Notes: generated from the sequence alone by a model not told the origin. 64,000 nt of DNA from an uncultured Bermanella sp. (GCA_913058575.1 CAJXRF010000003.1:58743-122742), one strand, 5' to 3'; shown: positions 1-8,643, counted from the first letter of the stretch. Program-made: numbers and translations.

Positions 1-47
1 AATAGTAGGATATAAGCTAAAGGTAACTGGAAATTCATGTATTGTTT

Positions 48-890
48 TTAAACCAACCGCATAGACAAATCAACTGCCTTCACATCTTTAGTCAGTGCCC
101 CAATGGAAATATAATCCACGCCAGTCTCGGCTATTTTCACCAAGGTTTTATCCGTAATGCCACCAGACGCTTCTAACTTAGCGCGGCCATCCACATCTTC
201 AACGGCTTTTTTAGTGTCACTAATACTAAAATTATCCAGCATGATGATATCTGCCCCGGCTTCTAAGGCCTGATTTAATTCATCAAACCCCTCCACCTCT
301 ACTTCCACTAACTTACCAGGGGCAATCTGGTGGGCTTGGCTAATGGCGTTATTAATGCCGCCACAAGCGTTGATGTGGTTTTCTTTAATTAAGAAAGCGT
401 CGAACAAACCAATTCTGTGATTGTGACAGTTCCCTTGGGTAACTGCATATTTAAGGGCGCTTCTTAAGCCGGGTAGAGTTTTACGGGTATCCAGAAGCTT
501 CACTTGAGTGTGAGCCACTTTTTGGCTGTATTCATGGCACTTAGTGGCCACAGCCGAAAGTGTTTGTAAGAAGTTTAGTGCAGCACGCTCACCGGTTAAT
601 AGGCTGCGTGAATTTCCTTTTAGTTCAAGCAGGGTTTGATTTGCGTTAACCAAATCCCCTTCTTGAACGTGCCAAATAACGTCAACGCTATCATCCAACT
701 GTTTAAAGACTTCGTTTACCCAAGCTACCCCAGCAATTACCGCTTCGTCGCGACTAATGATGCGGGCATGGCTTTGGTTGGTGGCTGGAATAAGCTGGGC
801 GGTGATGTCACCGCTGCCAATGTCTTCTTCCAATGCCCACTTTACGGTTTTCTCAATGTCTTGTTGGATGTCGTTAACTGTTAAATTCAT
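48..890 (-). CDS. nadC: nicotinate-nucleotide pyrophosphorylase (quinolinate phosphoribosyltransferase)
   Basis: NadC converts quinolinate and PRPP to nicotinate mononucleotide, CO2 and pyrophosphate in de novo NAD synthesis; it is cytoplasmic. The 280-residue protein has the family length. Visible family motifs are [10 protein letters not shown] (21-30), [11 protein letters not shown] (99-109), [11 protein letters not shown] (133-143), the basic CHNHR stretch (155-159) and LIKENHI (167-173), which line the quinolinate/PRPP site. Many relatives have a glycine pair just before xHNHR; here the stretch reads QGNCHNHR, a mild variation. The gene lies 37 bp downstream of the symporter gene on the same strand and may be cotranscribed with it. 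In Pseudomonas nadC sits close to ampD and ampE (recalled synteny), which are the next genes here on the opposite strand. Identification is secure. Confidence 0.97.
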   Translation of the reverse strand: MNLTVNDIQQDIEKTVKWALEEDIGSGDITAQLIPATNQSHARIISRDEAVIAGVAWVNEVFKQLDDSVDVIWHVQEGDLVNANQTLLELKGNSRSLLTGERAALNFLQTLSAVATKCHEYSQKVAHTQVKLLDTRKTLPGLRSALKYAVTQGNCHNHRIGLFDAFLIKENHINACGGINNAISQAHQIAPGKLVEVEVEGFDELNQALEAGADIIMLDNFSISDTKKAVEDVDGRAKLEASGGITDKTLVKIAETGVDYISIGALTKDVKAVDLSMRLV

Positions 891-927
891 AATTCTCTAC
901 ATCACACTAGGCACTAGGCTCTAGAAA

Positions 928-2268
928 TTAAGCTTTCTTGAAATACTGTTTACTTAATGAAAACACCACTGGGCTAAGCAGTAGTAGGGCTATTAGGTTA
1001 GGAATGGCCATTAATGCATTAAGGGTGTCAGCCAGCAACCAGATGAAATCTAAGTTGGCCATGGCACCTAGCGGAATGGCTAAAATCCAAGCACAGCGAA
1101 AAATAATCACGGATTTTACTCCGAATAAGTATTCAGTGCACTTCTCTCCGTACACGCTCCAGCCCAAAATGGTGGTAAAGGCGAAAATAGCCAGTCCTAA
1201 ACTCACAATATGCGAGCCAATACCCGGCATGGCTTGGTTAAATGCTAAAGAGCTTAAAGTAGCGCCACTTTCACCAGACTGCCAAGCGCCGGTTAATACA
1301 ATAACCAAACCAGTAAGCGTACAAATAATAAGTGTATCGATGAATGTGCCCAGCATGGCAATTAAGCCTTGTTGAACTGGGTGATTGGTTTGAGCACAAG
1401 CATGAGCAATAGGGGCACTGCCTAAACCGGCTTCGTTAGAGAAAACACCGCGAGCCACACCAAAGCGAATCGCAGCCCAAATGGTCGCACCGGCAAAACC
1501 GCCCACAGCAGATACGGGGTTAAAAGCCGACTCGACTATGAGTGCTACGGCGCTGGGAATTTGCTCAGCGTTCATTAAAACCACCACTAAGGCGGCAGCT
1601 ATATAAGCTAAAGCCATAAAAGGCACCAGTTTACCAGCGACCTGAGCAATGCGCTTGATGCCACCCAGAATCACCAGTGCGGCTAATACGGCCAATATTA
1701 AGCCCGTGGCTAGCGTGGAAACACCGTAATCTGAGCTTAATACACTGGCTACCGAATTGGCTTGTACGGTATTGCCTATGCCAAACCCTGCAATCATGCC
1801 AAAAATGGCGAATGCAGTGCCCAGCCAAGCGAGAGATTTAGGCAGGCCATTTTTAATGTAATACATGGGGCCGCCTACAAATTGGCCCTTTTCATCGATT
1901 TCACGAAAATGAACGGCCAATACGGCTTCAGCAAACTTGGTGGCCATGCCCAATAATGCAATGCACCACATCCAAAACAAGGCACCTGGACCACCAAGTG
2001 CAATGGCCGTGGCCACCCCGGCGATATTACCTGTGCCAACCGTTGCCGACATGGAAGTCATTAATGCATTAAAGCCACTGATGTCGCCTTTTTGACCTTT
2101 GCCATCACGGCCAGCCCATAATGTGTTAAAAGCTAAGGGAATCTTAAAGAGGGTAATGCCTTTTAAACCTAAAGTTAAAAATACGCCTGTCATGGCCAAT
2201 AACAGCAGCATGAAAGGGCCCCAGGCCACAGAATTTATTTCGGTAAGTAAGCTATTGAGTGTTTGCAT
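928..2268 (-). CDS. alanine/glycine:cation (Na+) symporter, AgcS family
   Basis: Inner-membrane secondary transporter predicted to import small neutral amino acids (alanine or glycine) with Na+. The 446-residue protein is almost entirely hydrophobic, with about ten or eleven membrane spans, which is normal for this family. Family signatures include the N-terminal segment SATVGTGNIAGVA, the GFGIGNTVQANS motif near residue 165, and GVFSNEAGLGSAPIAHA in the second half; these Gly/Asn-rich stretches form the substrate and sodium sites. The ATG start is followed directly by a short periplasmic-type segment and the first span. It is the upstream gene of a possible two-gene unit with nadC. The family is certain; the exact substrate (alanine, glycine or glutamine) is not. 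Confidence 0.93.
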   Translation of the reverse strand: MQTLNSLLTEINSVAWGPFMLLLLAMTGVFLTLGLKGITLFKIPLAFNTLWAGRDGKGQKGDISGFNALMTSMSATVGTGNIAGVATAIALGGPGALFWMWCIALLGMATKFAEAVLAVHFREIDEKGQFVGGPMYYIKNGLPKSLAWLGTAFAIFGMIAGFGIGNTVQANSVASVLSSDYGVSTLATGLILAVLAALVILGGIKRIAQVAGKLVPFMALAYIAAALVVVLMNAEQIPSAVALIVESAFNPVSAVGGFAGATIWAAIRFGVARGVFSNEAGLGSAPIAHACAQTNHPVQQGLIAMLGTFIDTLIICTLTGLVIVLTGAWQSGESGATLSSLAFNQAMPGIGSHIVSLGLAIFAFTTILGWSVYGEKCTEYLFGVKSVIIFRCAWILAIPLGAMANLDFIWLLADTLNALMAIPNLIALLLLSPVVFSLSKQYFKKA

Positions 2269-2391
2269 AGTCTTCTTATTGTTAATTGCGAAACATGGGG
2301 CACATCATAACCTGTGAATTATCACTATGAAATGCTTGTGGCCAGAACAACCATTTAGAAAGTCAGGTTAGTTGCCAAAGCTGAGCAATTA

Positions 2392-2985
2392 ATGAATGCT
2401 AGTGGTTATTTGGTATGGCAGCTAAAGTTAAACGTGAAGATAGAAAATCATAAAGTGTTAGGGGCGAAATGGTGTCCTTCAACGAATTACAATGAACGCC
2501 CCAGCGTCGATGTTTCCATGTTGGTGATTCATAATATAAGTTTGCCGCCTAATCAGTTTGGTGGCTCTTACATTGAAGACTTTTTTTGCAATCAATTAGA
2601 TTGCAATGGCCATCCTTATTTTCAAGAAATTAAAGATCTGCAGGTAAGTGCTCACTTATTAATTCGTCGTGATGGTGAATTAGTGCAATTTGTACCTTTT
2701 AATAAACGAGCATGGCATGCAGGCAGAAGTGAATTTAATGGCGAAACCGAGTGCAATGATTTCTCCATAGGCATTGAGCTAGAAGGGAGTGACGACATAC
2801 CCTTTGAAGATGCCCAATACCAAACACTGACACACGTCACGCAAGCCATTATGCAAGCCTATCCGCAATTAATCGTGGAGCGTATAGTGGGGCATAGTGA
2901 TATAGCACCGGGTAGAAAAACCGATCCGGGGCGCTGTTTTGATTGGCAGAAATACAAAAATATCCTTTTAAGTAACATTAAATAA
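2392..2985 (+). CDS. ampD: 1,6-anhydro-N-acetylmuramyl-L-alanine amidase AmpD
   Basis: Cytoplasmic zinc amidase that removes the peptide from 1,6-anhydro-MurNAc-peptides during peptidoglycan recycling. It thereby controls the muropeptide signal that induces ampC-type beta-lactamases. Zinc ligands are visible as His47, His168 and Asp178, with catalytic Glu129 (GIELEG) and Lys176 (GRKTDPG), matching the pattern known from Citrobacter AmpD. The ATG used here gives 197 residues. An in-frame GTG at 2434 would give 183 residues and places the CPSTNYNERP motif at the same distance from the N-terminus as in E. coli AmpD, so it is a strong alternative; neither start has a clear Shine-Dalgarno. The gene is followed after 11 bp by ampE, and the recycling permease ampG is encoded elsewhere in this window (23.6 kb). 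Confidence 0.96.
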   Translation: MNASGYLVWQLKLNVKIENHKVLGAKWCPSTNYNERPSVDVSMLVIHNISLPPNQFGGSYIEDFFCNQLDCNGHPYFQEIKDLQVSAHLLIRRDGELVQFVPFNKRAWHAGRSEFNGETECNDFSIGIELEGSDDIPFEDAQYQTLTHVTQAIMQAYPQLIVERIVGHSDIAPGRKTDPGRCFDWQKYKNILLSNIK

Positions 2986-2996
2986 GTTTATTCATT

Positions 2997-3842
2997 ATGA
3001 AATTTATTGTGCTTTTATGTGCAGTACTGCTGCAGAAACAAACTTCTCGCCAAGGTTATCAGCGTAACCAAGCTTGGTTTGATCGTCTATTATCCCCCTT
3101 TAATGTGCTTGAGATGAAACCATTGGGTCAGGTGGCAACATTTGCTTTTATGGTACTGCTTCCCAGTGTGCTCCTTGCTTTATTATTGAGTAGCTTTACG
3201 GGTTTTATAGGCGGCACGGCAGCGGTAATTATTCAAGTGTGCATACTTTTATATGTATTAGGGCGTGATGACTTTAGTCAGCGAGTGGAATCTTATAAAG
3301 ATTGTTGGAACAGAGAAGACTACCAAGGGGCCTTTCATTGCGCGCAAGGTTTTTTGAAAATAGACGAGCAAGTAGATAGCCAGTCACCGTTTCAGTTGCA
3401 TCAAACCGTGCGTCATGCGGTTATATTCGCTTGGTTTAGTCGTTTTTTTATTTTTGTTTTTTGGTTTTTAGTGGCAGGTATTCCAGGTGCCTTAGCTTGC
3501 CTACTCTCTTATTGGTTTAGCCGTAAATTTAACTTACCCTGGTTAAACAGTTTATTGGGGGCCATTGAATGGTTACCTTCAAGAGTGTTGGCCATCAGCA
3601 TTGCATTAGCCGGGGATTTTACCAAAAGTTTTCCTGAGGCTATTAAATTTATCAGTGATTTTCATACACCCAGTAAAACGGTGTTAACCGAAACAACTTT
3701 TAAAGCCTCACCCCAAAGCGAGGCAGACTTTGATTGCAGCCTAGCCCATAAATCCTTAACCGATGCCAATCAACTGATGTTTCGTTGCGCAGTGTTATGG
3801 CTGGTGCTGGTAGCGTGCTTAACGTTATTCACAGGTTTTTAA
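2997..3842 (+). CDS. ampE: regulatory signalling membrane protein AmpE
   Basis: AmpE is an inner-membrane protein encoded with AmpD; it belongs to the CobD/CbiB-like membrane fold and its biochemical role is still unsettled. The 281-residue protein has the expected length. Hydrophobic spans are visible near residues 2-12, 45-65, 68-90, 145-170 and 262-280. The central soluble region holds conserved Asp/Glu/Arg residues (GRDDFSQRVESY near 88-100 and WNREDYQGA). Position immediately after ampD, in the same direction, supports the call more strongly than sequence alone would. It converges on the ROK kinase gene. Confidence 0.9.
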   Translation: MKFIVLLCAVLLQKQTSRQGYQRNQAWFDRLLSPFNVLEMKPLGQVATFAFMVLLPSVLLALLLSSFTGFIGGTAAVIIQVCILLYVLGRDDFSQRVESYKDCWNREDYQGAFHCAQGFLKIDEQVDSQSPFQLHQTVRHAVIFAWFSRFFIFVFWFLVAGIPGALACLLSYWFSRKFNLPWLNSLLGAIEWLPSRVLAISIALAGDFTKSFPEAIKFISDFHTPSKTVLTETTFKASPQSEADFDCSLAHKSLTDANQLMFRCAVLWLVLVACLTLFTGF

Positions 3843-3868
3843 TTAAGTCTATAGGTCGTAAATTTAGA

Positions 3869-4804
3869 TTACACCTTGGTCAACCAAGCGGCCCCACGAA
3901 CTCCACTTGAATCACCAAATTGGTTTTTAACCAGTTTGGTGTTCACCTCGTCACTAAAAATATATTTCCCCCAGCGTTTAGGAATATCTTCATACAGGGT
4001 GTCTATATTGGATAGCCCGCCGCCCAACACAATAATATTAGGGTCTAATACGTTAATAACGCTGGCCAAGGCTTTGGCTAAACGCTCCACATACAAGGTA
4101 TAGGCTAGGCCAGCAGAGGCGCTGGCGTGTCGCTGGGTAAATAATTCTTGGCAGGTTAGGTTTGTGTTTAGCTGCATATGACTTTGTTTTTCAAAGCCTG
4201 GCCCTGACAGGTAAGTTTCAATGCAGCCATGTTGCCCGCAGTAGCAAGTTTGTTTGGGTAAATCTTTATCATTAATCCAGGGCATTGGGTTGTGGCCCCA
4301 TTCCCCGGCAATGGCATTGGCACCAATAAATACTTTTTTATTGACCACAATGCCACCTCCCACTCCTGTGCCCAGTATCACGCCAAAAACACAGGGCTGT
4401 TGTTGTCCAGCGCCGTCGGTGGCTTCACTTAATGCAAAGCAGTTAGCATCGTTTTCTAATGCCACCTTTCTGTTTAAAGTCTCATTTAAGTCGCTATTAA
4501 AATTTCGCCCAATTAGGCAAGTGGTGTTGGCATTTTTCACTAAACCGGTTTTTAAGCTCACCGCCCCTGGCATACCAATGCCCACGGGCAAGTTTTTTTG
4601 TTTAAGGTGGTTTTCACAGTCGCCCACCAAACTTTGAATGGTATTTAAAATATGCTGATATTGCTGTTGGGTATCGGTGTGTTTAGGGGTGGGGGTACGT
4701 GTTTGGTAAAGAGTGTGGCCCGTGGTATCAAGGGCGATGATTTCAATTTTGGTGCCGCCTAAGTCAATGCCTAAGCGAACGCCTGAGGGGCTGGTACCTG
4801 TCAT
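3869..4804 (-). CDS. ROK-family sugar kinase, fructokinase (Mak)-like
   Basis: ROK-family cytoplasmic kinase that phosphorylates a hexose using ATP. Numbered from a TTG at 4810, the phosphate-binding motif GIDLGGTK is at 14-21, the catalytic aspartate in ENDAN is residue 121, and the zinc-binding ROK signature is EWGHNP (170-175) followed by CYCGQHGCIE (189-198). The C-terminal GDSSGVRGAAWL closely matches E. coli Mak as recalled, so manno/fructokinase is the preferred specificity; N-acetylglucosamine kinase (NagK) is the main alternative. I place the start at the ATG at 4804 rather than TTG 4810; both lack a strong ribosome site. No sugar transporter or catabolic gene lies beside it, so context does not resolve the substrate. 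Confidence 0.85.
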   Translation of the reverse strand: MTGTSPSGVRLGIDLGGTKIEIIALDTTGHTLYQTRTPTPKHTDTQQQYQHILNTIQSLVGDCENHLKQKNLPVGIGMPGAVSLKTGLVKNANTTCLIGRNFNSDLNETLNRKVALENDANCFALSEATDGAGQQQPCVFGVILGTGVGGGIVVNKKVFIGANAIAGEWGHNPMPWINDKDLPKQTCYCGQHGCIETYLSGPGFEKQSHMQLNTNLTCQELFTQRHASASAGLAYTLYVERLAKALASVINVLDPNIIVLGGGLSNIDTLYEDIPKRWGKYIFSDEVNTKLVKNQFGDSSGVRGAAWLTKV

Positions 4805-4832
4805 AAACAAAACTTAATGTGTAATTAATTTA

Positions 4833-5168
4833 TTAATCACCATCATAACTACGAAACATAATTTTTGCTTGTTCATCTTGATTGATTAATTTAAAACCAG
4901 TACCAAACTGGGTATGGCTGATTTGGTCAGTCCACTTACTTTGCACCGTTACATGGCCAGTGCGTTTGTTGCCAACGTTATTAGGCAAATCAATAATGGT
5001 AAACAGGAACTCTTGGCCGACTTCTATAGGAAGGTAACTGGAAATCATAATGCCATTTTCAGAGTAATCAGCCATTACCCCGACATTTTTCGAGTCTTCG
5101 TTGAATACGCTTACAGTGCAATGTAAGGCTTTGCGTACAAATTGCCTCTTATCCTTCATTGAACTCAT
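4833..5168 (-). CDS. PilZ domain protein (probable c-di-GMP receptor)
   Basis: Small 111-residue single-domain protein. The PilZ fingerprint is visible: RQFVRK near residues 8-13 (the RxxxR c-di-GMP ligand motif) and DYSENGIMI near 34-42 (the D/NxSxxG motif). Such proteins usually bind cyclic di-GMP and pass the signal to a partner. A good Shine-Dalgarno (GGGGAG) lies just upstream of the ATG. It is divergent from the cobU operon and sits 28 bp upstream of the ROK kinase gene on the same strand. No target is apparent from the neighbours. Both binding motifs look intact, so ligand binding is a fair inference. Confidence 0.9.
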   Translation of the reverse strand: MSSMKDKRQFVRKALHCTVSVFNEDSKNVGVMADYSENGIMISSYLPIEVGQEFLFTIIDLPNNVGNKRTGHVTVQSKWTDQISHTQFGTGFKLINQDEQAKIMFRSYDGD

Positions 5169-5240
5169 ACCACTCCCCTTTAAAGCATCATAAATACTGG
5201 CTGGTGGGCATTCCTTGCCTATACCAAATAGGCCATACCC

Positions 5241-5246
5241 TATAAT
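5241..5246 (+). promoter_or_regulatory. candidate -10 element upstream of cobU
   Basis: A perfect TATAAT lies 56 bp before the cobU start. No convincing -35 hexamer is seen at the ideal spacing, so this is a weak promoter call. No B12-box or other AdoCbl riboswitch consensus is visible in the 133 bp before cobU, in contrast to the receptor operon at 18.6 kb. Confidence 0.3.
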
Positions 5247-5301
5247 ATTAGCGCCTTAAATCTTAATGACCACTTATGTGGTGAACCAATCAGTGACCTA
5301 A

Positions 5302-5838
5302 ATGAATCAGCAAACATCCGTTTCCAGTGCTAATTGTCAATTGATTCTAGGGGGGGCACGCTCAGGAAAAAGCCGCCACGGTGAACAAATCGCCAAAGAC
5401 AGCGGCCTAGAGGTGATTTATGTGGCCACGGCTCAAGCCTATGATGACGAAATGGTTAAGCGAATCACACAGCATCAGTTAGATCGCCCCGATCATTGGC
5501 AAAGCATAGAAGAGCCGCTTAATTTACCCGGTATTATCAAAGAAAACAGCCACGCTCAAAACGTGATTTTGATCGATTGCTTAACGTTATGGCTAATGAA
5601 TTTGTTGGAAGCCAAACTGGATATACCGGCCCAAGTGGACCTTTTATTAAATGCCTTAGATCTATCACAAGGGCAGGTGATTATGGTGTCCAACGAAATC
5701 ACCATGGGCGTGGTGCCCATGGGAGAAATGAGCCGGCAATATGTTGATGAGCTAGGTCGCATGCATCAGCGTATTGCTCAGCAAGCCCAAAGTGTCACCC
5801 TAATGGTGGCAGGCCTGCCTTTGTCGATCAAAGGCTAG
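5302..5838 (+). CDS. cobU: adenosylcobinamide kinase / adenosylcobinamide-phosphate guanylyltransferase
   Basis: Bifunctional CobU/CobP phosphorylates adenosylcobinamide and then transfers GMP to it, making AdoCbi-GDP for nucleotide-loop assembly of coenzyme B12. The 178-residue protein shows the P-loop GGARSGKS (17-24), the catalytic histidine that carries GMP in RITQHQLDRPDHW (His58), and the downstream VSNEITMGVVP and DELGRMHQ motifs. It begins the cobU-cobT-cobC-btuF unit, all on the plus strand. Because the operon has only late-stage genes plus a B12-binding protein, its role here is probably salvage of imported corrinoids rather than full synthesis. Confidence 0.96.
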   Translation: MNQQTSVSSANCQLILGGARSGKSRHGEQIAKDSGLEVIYVATAQAYDDEMVKRITQHQLDRPDHWQSIEEPLNLPGIIKENSHAQNVILIDCLTLWLMNLLEAKLDIPAQVDLLLNALDLSQGQVIMVSNEITMGVVPMGEMSRQYVDELGRMHQRIAQQAQSVTLMVAGLPLSIKG

Positions 5839-5906
5839 GAGTGAGGCTTTTTCATTGATGGCTTGTGGATAACAATACGAATTAAAAGAATTTATAGGAA
5901 CTCAAT

Positions 5907-6953
5907 ATGCCTTGGTTTACTCAAGAAGCCTTAGCGATTAATGACAGCATAATGGGCAAGGCTCGTGAGCATCAGCTTACACTCACTAAACCCCCTGGGT
6001 CCCTGGGGGCCCTTGAAGATGTCGCCATTAAGATGGCTGGCTTTCAAAGTAAGGTAAAGCCAGCACTAGAGCGTATTTTTATTAGCGTTTTTGCAGCCGA
6101 CCATGGCATTGCAGCACAGGGGGTATCGGCTTTTCCACAGGCCGTCACCACTGAAATGGTCAAGAACTTTGCCAGTGGCGGGGCGGCGATTTCGGTATTG
6201 GCGCGCCAGCTTAATGCTCAGTTTGAAGTGGTTAACCTAGGCACTGTGTTTGAAGTGGATGCCCACTCGCAAATCATTGATGCGCGTATTGCCGCGGGGA
6301 CTCAGGATTTTAGTAAAGAACCCGCCATGACCGAGCCGCAACTGCAGCAGGCATTGCAACAAGGGCAGGCAGCGGCCGAGCGTGCTAAAGAAAGCCAAGC
6401 TCAGTTGTTTATCGGTGGTGAAATGGGCATTGGTAATACCAGTTCGGCCACGGCGCTGGCAGCAGCCCATTTAAAATTACCCGCTCAAGATTTAACCGGA
6501 TTAGGCACTGGCATTAGCCAAGAACAGTTGCCCTTAAAAGTGGCGCTTATTTCTCAGGCTCTGGCGCTCCATACATCTCAGCAGCCTATTGAGCAGTTGC
6601 AAAACTTAGGGGGCTTTGAAATAGCGGGTTTAGTAGGCGCCTACATTCGTTGTGCCCAATTAGGAATGCCGGTGCTGGTGGATGGTTTTATTAGCTCGGT
6701 GGCGGCGTTAATGGCGGTGGCCATAAACCCAAGTGTCCGTCAGTGGTTATTGTTCAGCCATGTAAGCGCTGAGCCTGGCCATAAAAAGGTATTGCAGGCG
6801 TTAGAGGGTGAAGCGTTATTGAGTATTGGCATGCGCCTCGGAGAAGGCAGTGGTGCCGCGCTTGTAGTAAGTCTTATGCAAAGTGCATTGGCCTTGCATA
6901 ATGAAATGGCCACTTTTGCCCAAGCGGGTGTGAGTGAAAAGGCATCATCATGA
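5907..6953 (+). CDS. cobT: nicotinate-nucleotide--dimethylbenzimidazole phosphoribosyltransferase
   Basis: CobT makes alpha-ribazole 5'-phosphate from 5,6-dimethylbenzimidazole and nicotinate mononucleotide, supplying the lower ligand of B12. The 348-residue protein has the family length. KPPGSLGALE near residues 28-37 and the C-terminal GMRLGEGSGAAL, containing the likely catalytic base Glu313, are diagnostic. A good Shine-Dalgarno (TAGGAAC) precedes the ATG. Its TGA overlaps the ATG of a 17-codon mini-ORF (6950-7003), which in turn overlaps the cobC start. In Pseudomonas-type operons cobS/cobV is normally near this position; it is absent. Confidence 0.97.
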   Translation: MPWFTQEALAINDSIMGKAREHQLTLTKPPGSLGALEDVAIKMAGFQSKVKPALERIFISVFAADHGIAAQGVSAFPQAVTTEMVKNFASGGAAISVLARQLNAQFEVVNLGTVFEVDAHSQIIDARIAAGTQDFSKEPAMTEPQLQQALQQGQAAAERAKESQAQLFIGGEMGIGNTSSATALAAAHLKLPAQDLTGLGTGISQEQLPLKVALISQALALHTSQQPIEQLQNLGGFEIAGLVGAYIRCAQLGMPVLVDGFISSVAALMAVAINPSVRQWLLFSHVSAEPGHKKVLQALEGEALLSIGMRLGEGSGAALVVSLMQSALALHNEMATFAQAGVSEKASS

Positions 6954-7003
6954 AATTCACAGCACGTGCTCAAGTGGACGTAATTGAAAAGGAGCCATCA
7001 TGA
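6950..7003 (+). other. 17-codon mini-ORF coupled between cobT and cobC, with duplicated ribosome-binding segment
   Basis: An ATG at 6950 overlaps the cobT stop (ATGA). The frame runs 17 codons and its TGA overlaps the cobC ATG (again ATGA). Each ATG is preceded by a similar stretch: 6935-6958 and 6985-7008 agree at 20 of 24 bases, both containing TGAAAAGG upstream and ATCATGAAATT at the start. The arrangement could be a translational-coupling leader, or the scar of a deletion or duplication that removed a gene such as cobS. I do not claim the peptide is functional. Confidence 0.4.
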
Positions 7004-7584
7004 AATTTAAAACAATTGATTTATTGCGTCATGGTGAACCCGTGGGCGGCAATGTATTAAGAGGGCGCACCGACCACGAATTAACGGAATTAGGTTGGCA
7101 GCAATTACAAGACGCCACTGAAGGTAAAGCATGGGATGTGATTATTACTAGTCCTTTATCTCGTTGTCATGAGTTCTCCAAACAGTTATCGGAGCAATTA
7201 AATATTCCTATGGTGGTCAGTGAAGACCTAAGAGAATTTGATTTTGGCATTTGGGAAAATCAAAAAATGGAAACTGTTTTTAAAGATGACTTTGATCGTA
7301 TTAAAGGCATGTGGGATGACCCCATGAATTTTGTGGCACCAGAAGGGGAAAGTATTTTAGATTTTGAATCACGTATTTTAAAAGCGTGGTTTGGTTGCTT
7401 GTCACGGCCCGAACAAAGGCTGTTAGTGGTTTGCCATGGTGGTGTGATTCGTATGTTGTTAAAAGAAGTATTAGGCTTATCTTTTAAAAATATAAACCGC
7501 TTAGATGTACCGCTTGCTTCTCGTTCACAAATTAAAGTAAACGAAAAAGAGCCTTTTTATTATCAGTTGATGACCCATGGATAA
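7000..7584 (+). CDS. cobC: alpha-ribazole phosphatase, histidine phosphatase family
   Basis: CobC removes the 5'-phosphate during assembly of the B12 nucleotide loop. The histidine phosphatase signature is visible as LLRHGEP (8-14), with the phosphohistidine in RHGE. The second active-site histidine is in VVCHGGVIR near residue 145. The protein is 194 residues, as usual for CobC. It has a strong ribosome site (AAGGAG) and overlaps btuF by 8 bp. Family membership is certain. The CobC assignment rests on position between cobT and btuF, since related phosphoglycerate-mutase-like phosphatases share the same motifs. Confidence 0.9.
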   Translation: MKFKTIDLLRHGEPVGGNVLRGRTDHELTELGWQQLQDATEGKAWDVIITSPLSRCHEFSKQLSEQLNIPMVVSEDLREFDFGIWENQKMETVFKDDFDRIKGMWDDPMNFVAPEGESILDFESRILKAWFGCLSRPEQRLLVVCHGGVIRMLLKEVLGLSFKNINRLDVPLASRSQIKVNEKEPFYYQLMTHG

Positions 7585-8428
7585 AAAACCAGCGTTTATA
7601 CTTAAAATACTAGTGCTCTACTTTGGTTTTTTATTACTAAGCCAAGCCAGTTGGGCTGAAAAAACTGATTTACGCATCGTCACATTAGCCCCGCACATTA
7701 CGGAGCTTTTTTTTGAAGTGGGCGCCGGGCACATGATTGTGGGCACGGTAGATTATGCAAATTACCCTGAAGCGGCAAAAAAAATAGAGCGCATAGGGGG
7801 CTACAATAGTGTATCGGTTGAGCGTATTTTAGCGTTAAAGCCTGATTTCACTGTGGCAATTCCAGGCTCGGCCATGGCGCCGCAAATCGATAAACTGGCC
7901 AAGCTGGGAGTTGAAGTGCGTTACAGTGATCCCGTGACGGCGCAACAAGTATTTGATCAATTAGTGCGAATTGGAAGTTGGGTAGGCAAAGAAAAACAGG
8001 CTATAAAAGTGGCTCAAGAATTCATTGAACAGTGGCAAGGGCTAAAGGCGCGCTATCAGAATATGAGTGCAGATAAACCTAGGGTGTTTTTTCAAGCTTG
8101 GTTAAAACCTTTAATGACCCTAAATAAAGACAACCTTATTCATCAGGTCATTGAATTATGTGGTGGTGAAAATATTTTTGCTAACTTGCCCATGCCCGTG
8201 CCGCACATTTCCATTGAAACCATCATCACCGCTTCACCGGATGTAATAATTTACAGTGGCCCACAAGAAAGCATTGAGGCACAACAATATTGGAATACTT
8301 GGCAAAGTATTCCTGCGGTTAAATCAAAGCGAATTTATTGGGTACATGCCGATGATTTAGCGCGGCCAGTGCCGAAAATTTTAAAAGGGGCAAAAGCCGT
8401 TTGCAAAGCCATTCATTCGGCATCTTAA
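7577..8428 (+). CDS. btuF: periplasmic cobalamin-binding protein BtuF-like
   Basis: Predicted periplasmic solute-binding protein that delivers B12 or cobinamide to an inner-membrane ABC importer. A signal peptide spans residues 1-27 (hydrophobic core ILVLYFGFLLLSQ, cleavage after SWA). Mature features fit the BtuF/FepB class-III fold: IVTLAPHITELFFEVGAG near 34-51, the IGGYNSVSVERILALKPD segment, a long connecting helix, and the C-terminal lobe. Overlap with cobC suggests translational coupling. No btuC or btuD gene is in this window, so its permease must be encoded elsewhere. Haem or siderophore binding is possible for the fold, but the operon context argues for corrinoid. Confidence 0.88.
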   Translation: MDKKPAFILKILVLYFGFLLLSQASWAEKTDLRIVTLAPHITELFFEVGAGHMIVGTVDYANYPEAAKKIERIGGYNSVSVERILALKPDFTVAIPGSAMAPQIDKLAKLGVEVRYSDPVTAQQVFDQLVRIGSWVGKEKQAIKVAQEFIEQWQGLKARYQNMSADKPRVFFQAWLKPLMTLNKDNLIHQVIELCGGENIFANLPMPVPHISIETIITASPDVIIYSGPQESIEAQQYWNTWQSIPAVKSKRIYWVHADDLARPVPKILKGAKAVCKAIHSAS

Positions 8429-8445
8429 TTTTTGAATCAATACAA

Positions 8446-8484
8446 GGCCTTAGTTTATTTCATGATATGGAATAAGCTAAGGCC
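8446..8484 (+). terminator. inverted repeat after the cob operon, probable terminator
   Basis: Arms 8446-8459 and 8471-8484 pair over 14 bp with a single G-U wobble and an 11-base loop, starting 17 bp after the btuF stop. There is no clear U-tract after it, so it may act as an RNA stabiliser or as a weak or factor-assisted terminator. Confidence 0.5.
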
Positions 8485-8529
8485 CTACCGACACATTTCT
8501 GCTTGCAATATTTCCCATTGTGAAAAATC

Positions 8530-8550
8530 CTTATGCATAGTTCGCATAAG
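8530..8550. promoter_or_regulatory. inverted repeat upstream of aceE, candidate operator
   Basis: CTTATGC and GCATAAG form perfect 7-bp arms separated by 7 bp, about 140 bp before aceE and 65 bp upstream of the candidate -10 element. It could be a dimeric regulator site. It does not match the E. coli PdhR consensus as I know it. A regulator cannot be named. Confidence 0.3.
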
Positions 8551-8614
8551 TAGGAATCGTTAATATCATTTTTAATTTTTCCTGACTATTTGGTCAAGTT
8601 TGGCGTAATATGCC

Positions 8615-8643
8615 TTGCCTAAGATTAAATCCGTCTATAGGAT
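8615..8643 (+). promoter_or_regulatory. candidate sigma70 promoter of aceE overlapping an inverted repeat
   Basis: TTGCCT (8615-8620), a 17-bp spacer and TAGGAT (8638-8643) make a plausible promoter. The -10 overlaps an inverted repeat, TAAATCC (8626-8632) with GGATTTA (8640-8646), and GTCTATA is repeated at 8633-8639 and 8650-8656. The overlap suggests a repressor site, but no direct evidence identifies the protein. Confidence 0.35.

Noticed and set aside
5169..5301. Cobalamin riboswitch before cobU
   Set aside because: No B12-box (GCTGCCCCCGCAACGG-like) sequence is found in this interval. The only one is before the TonB receptor.
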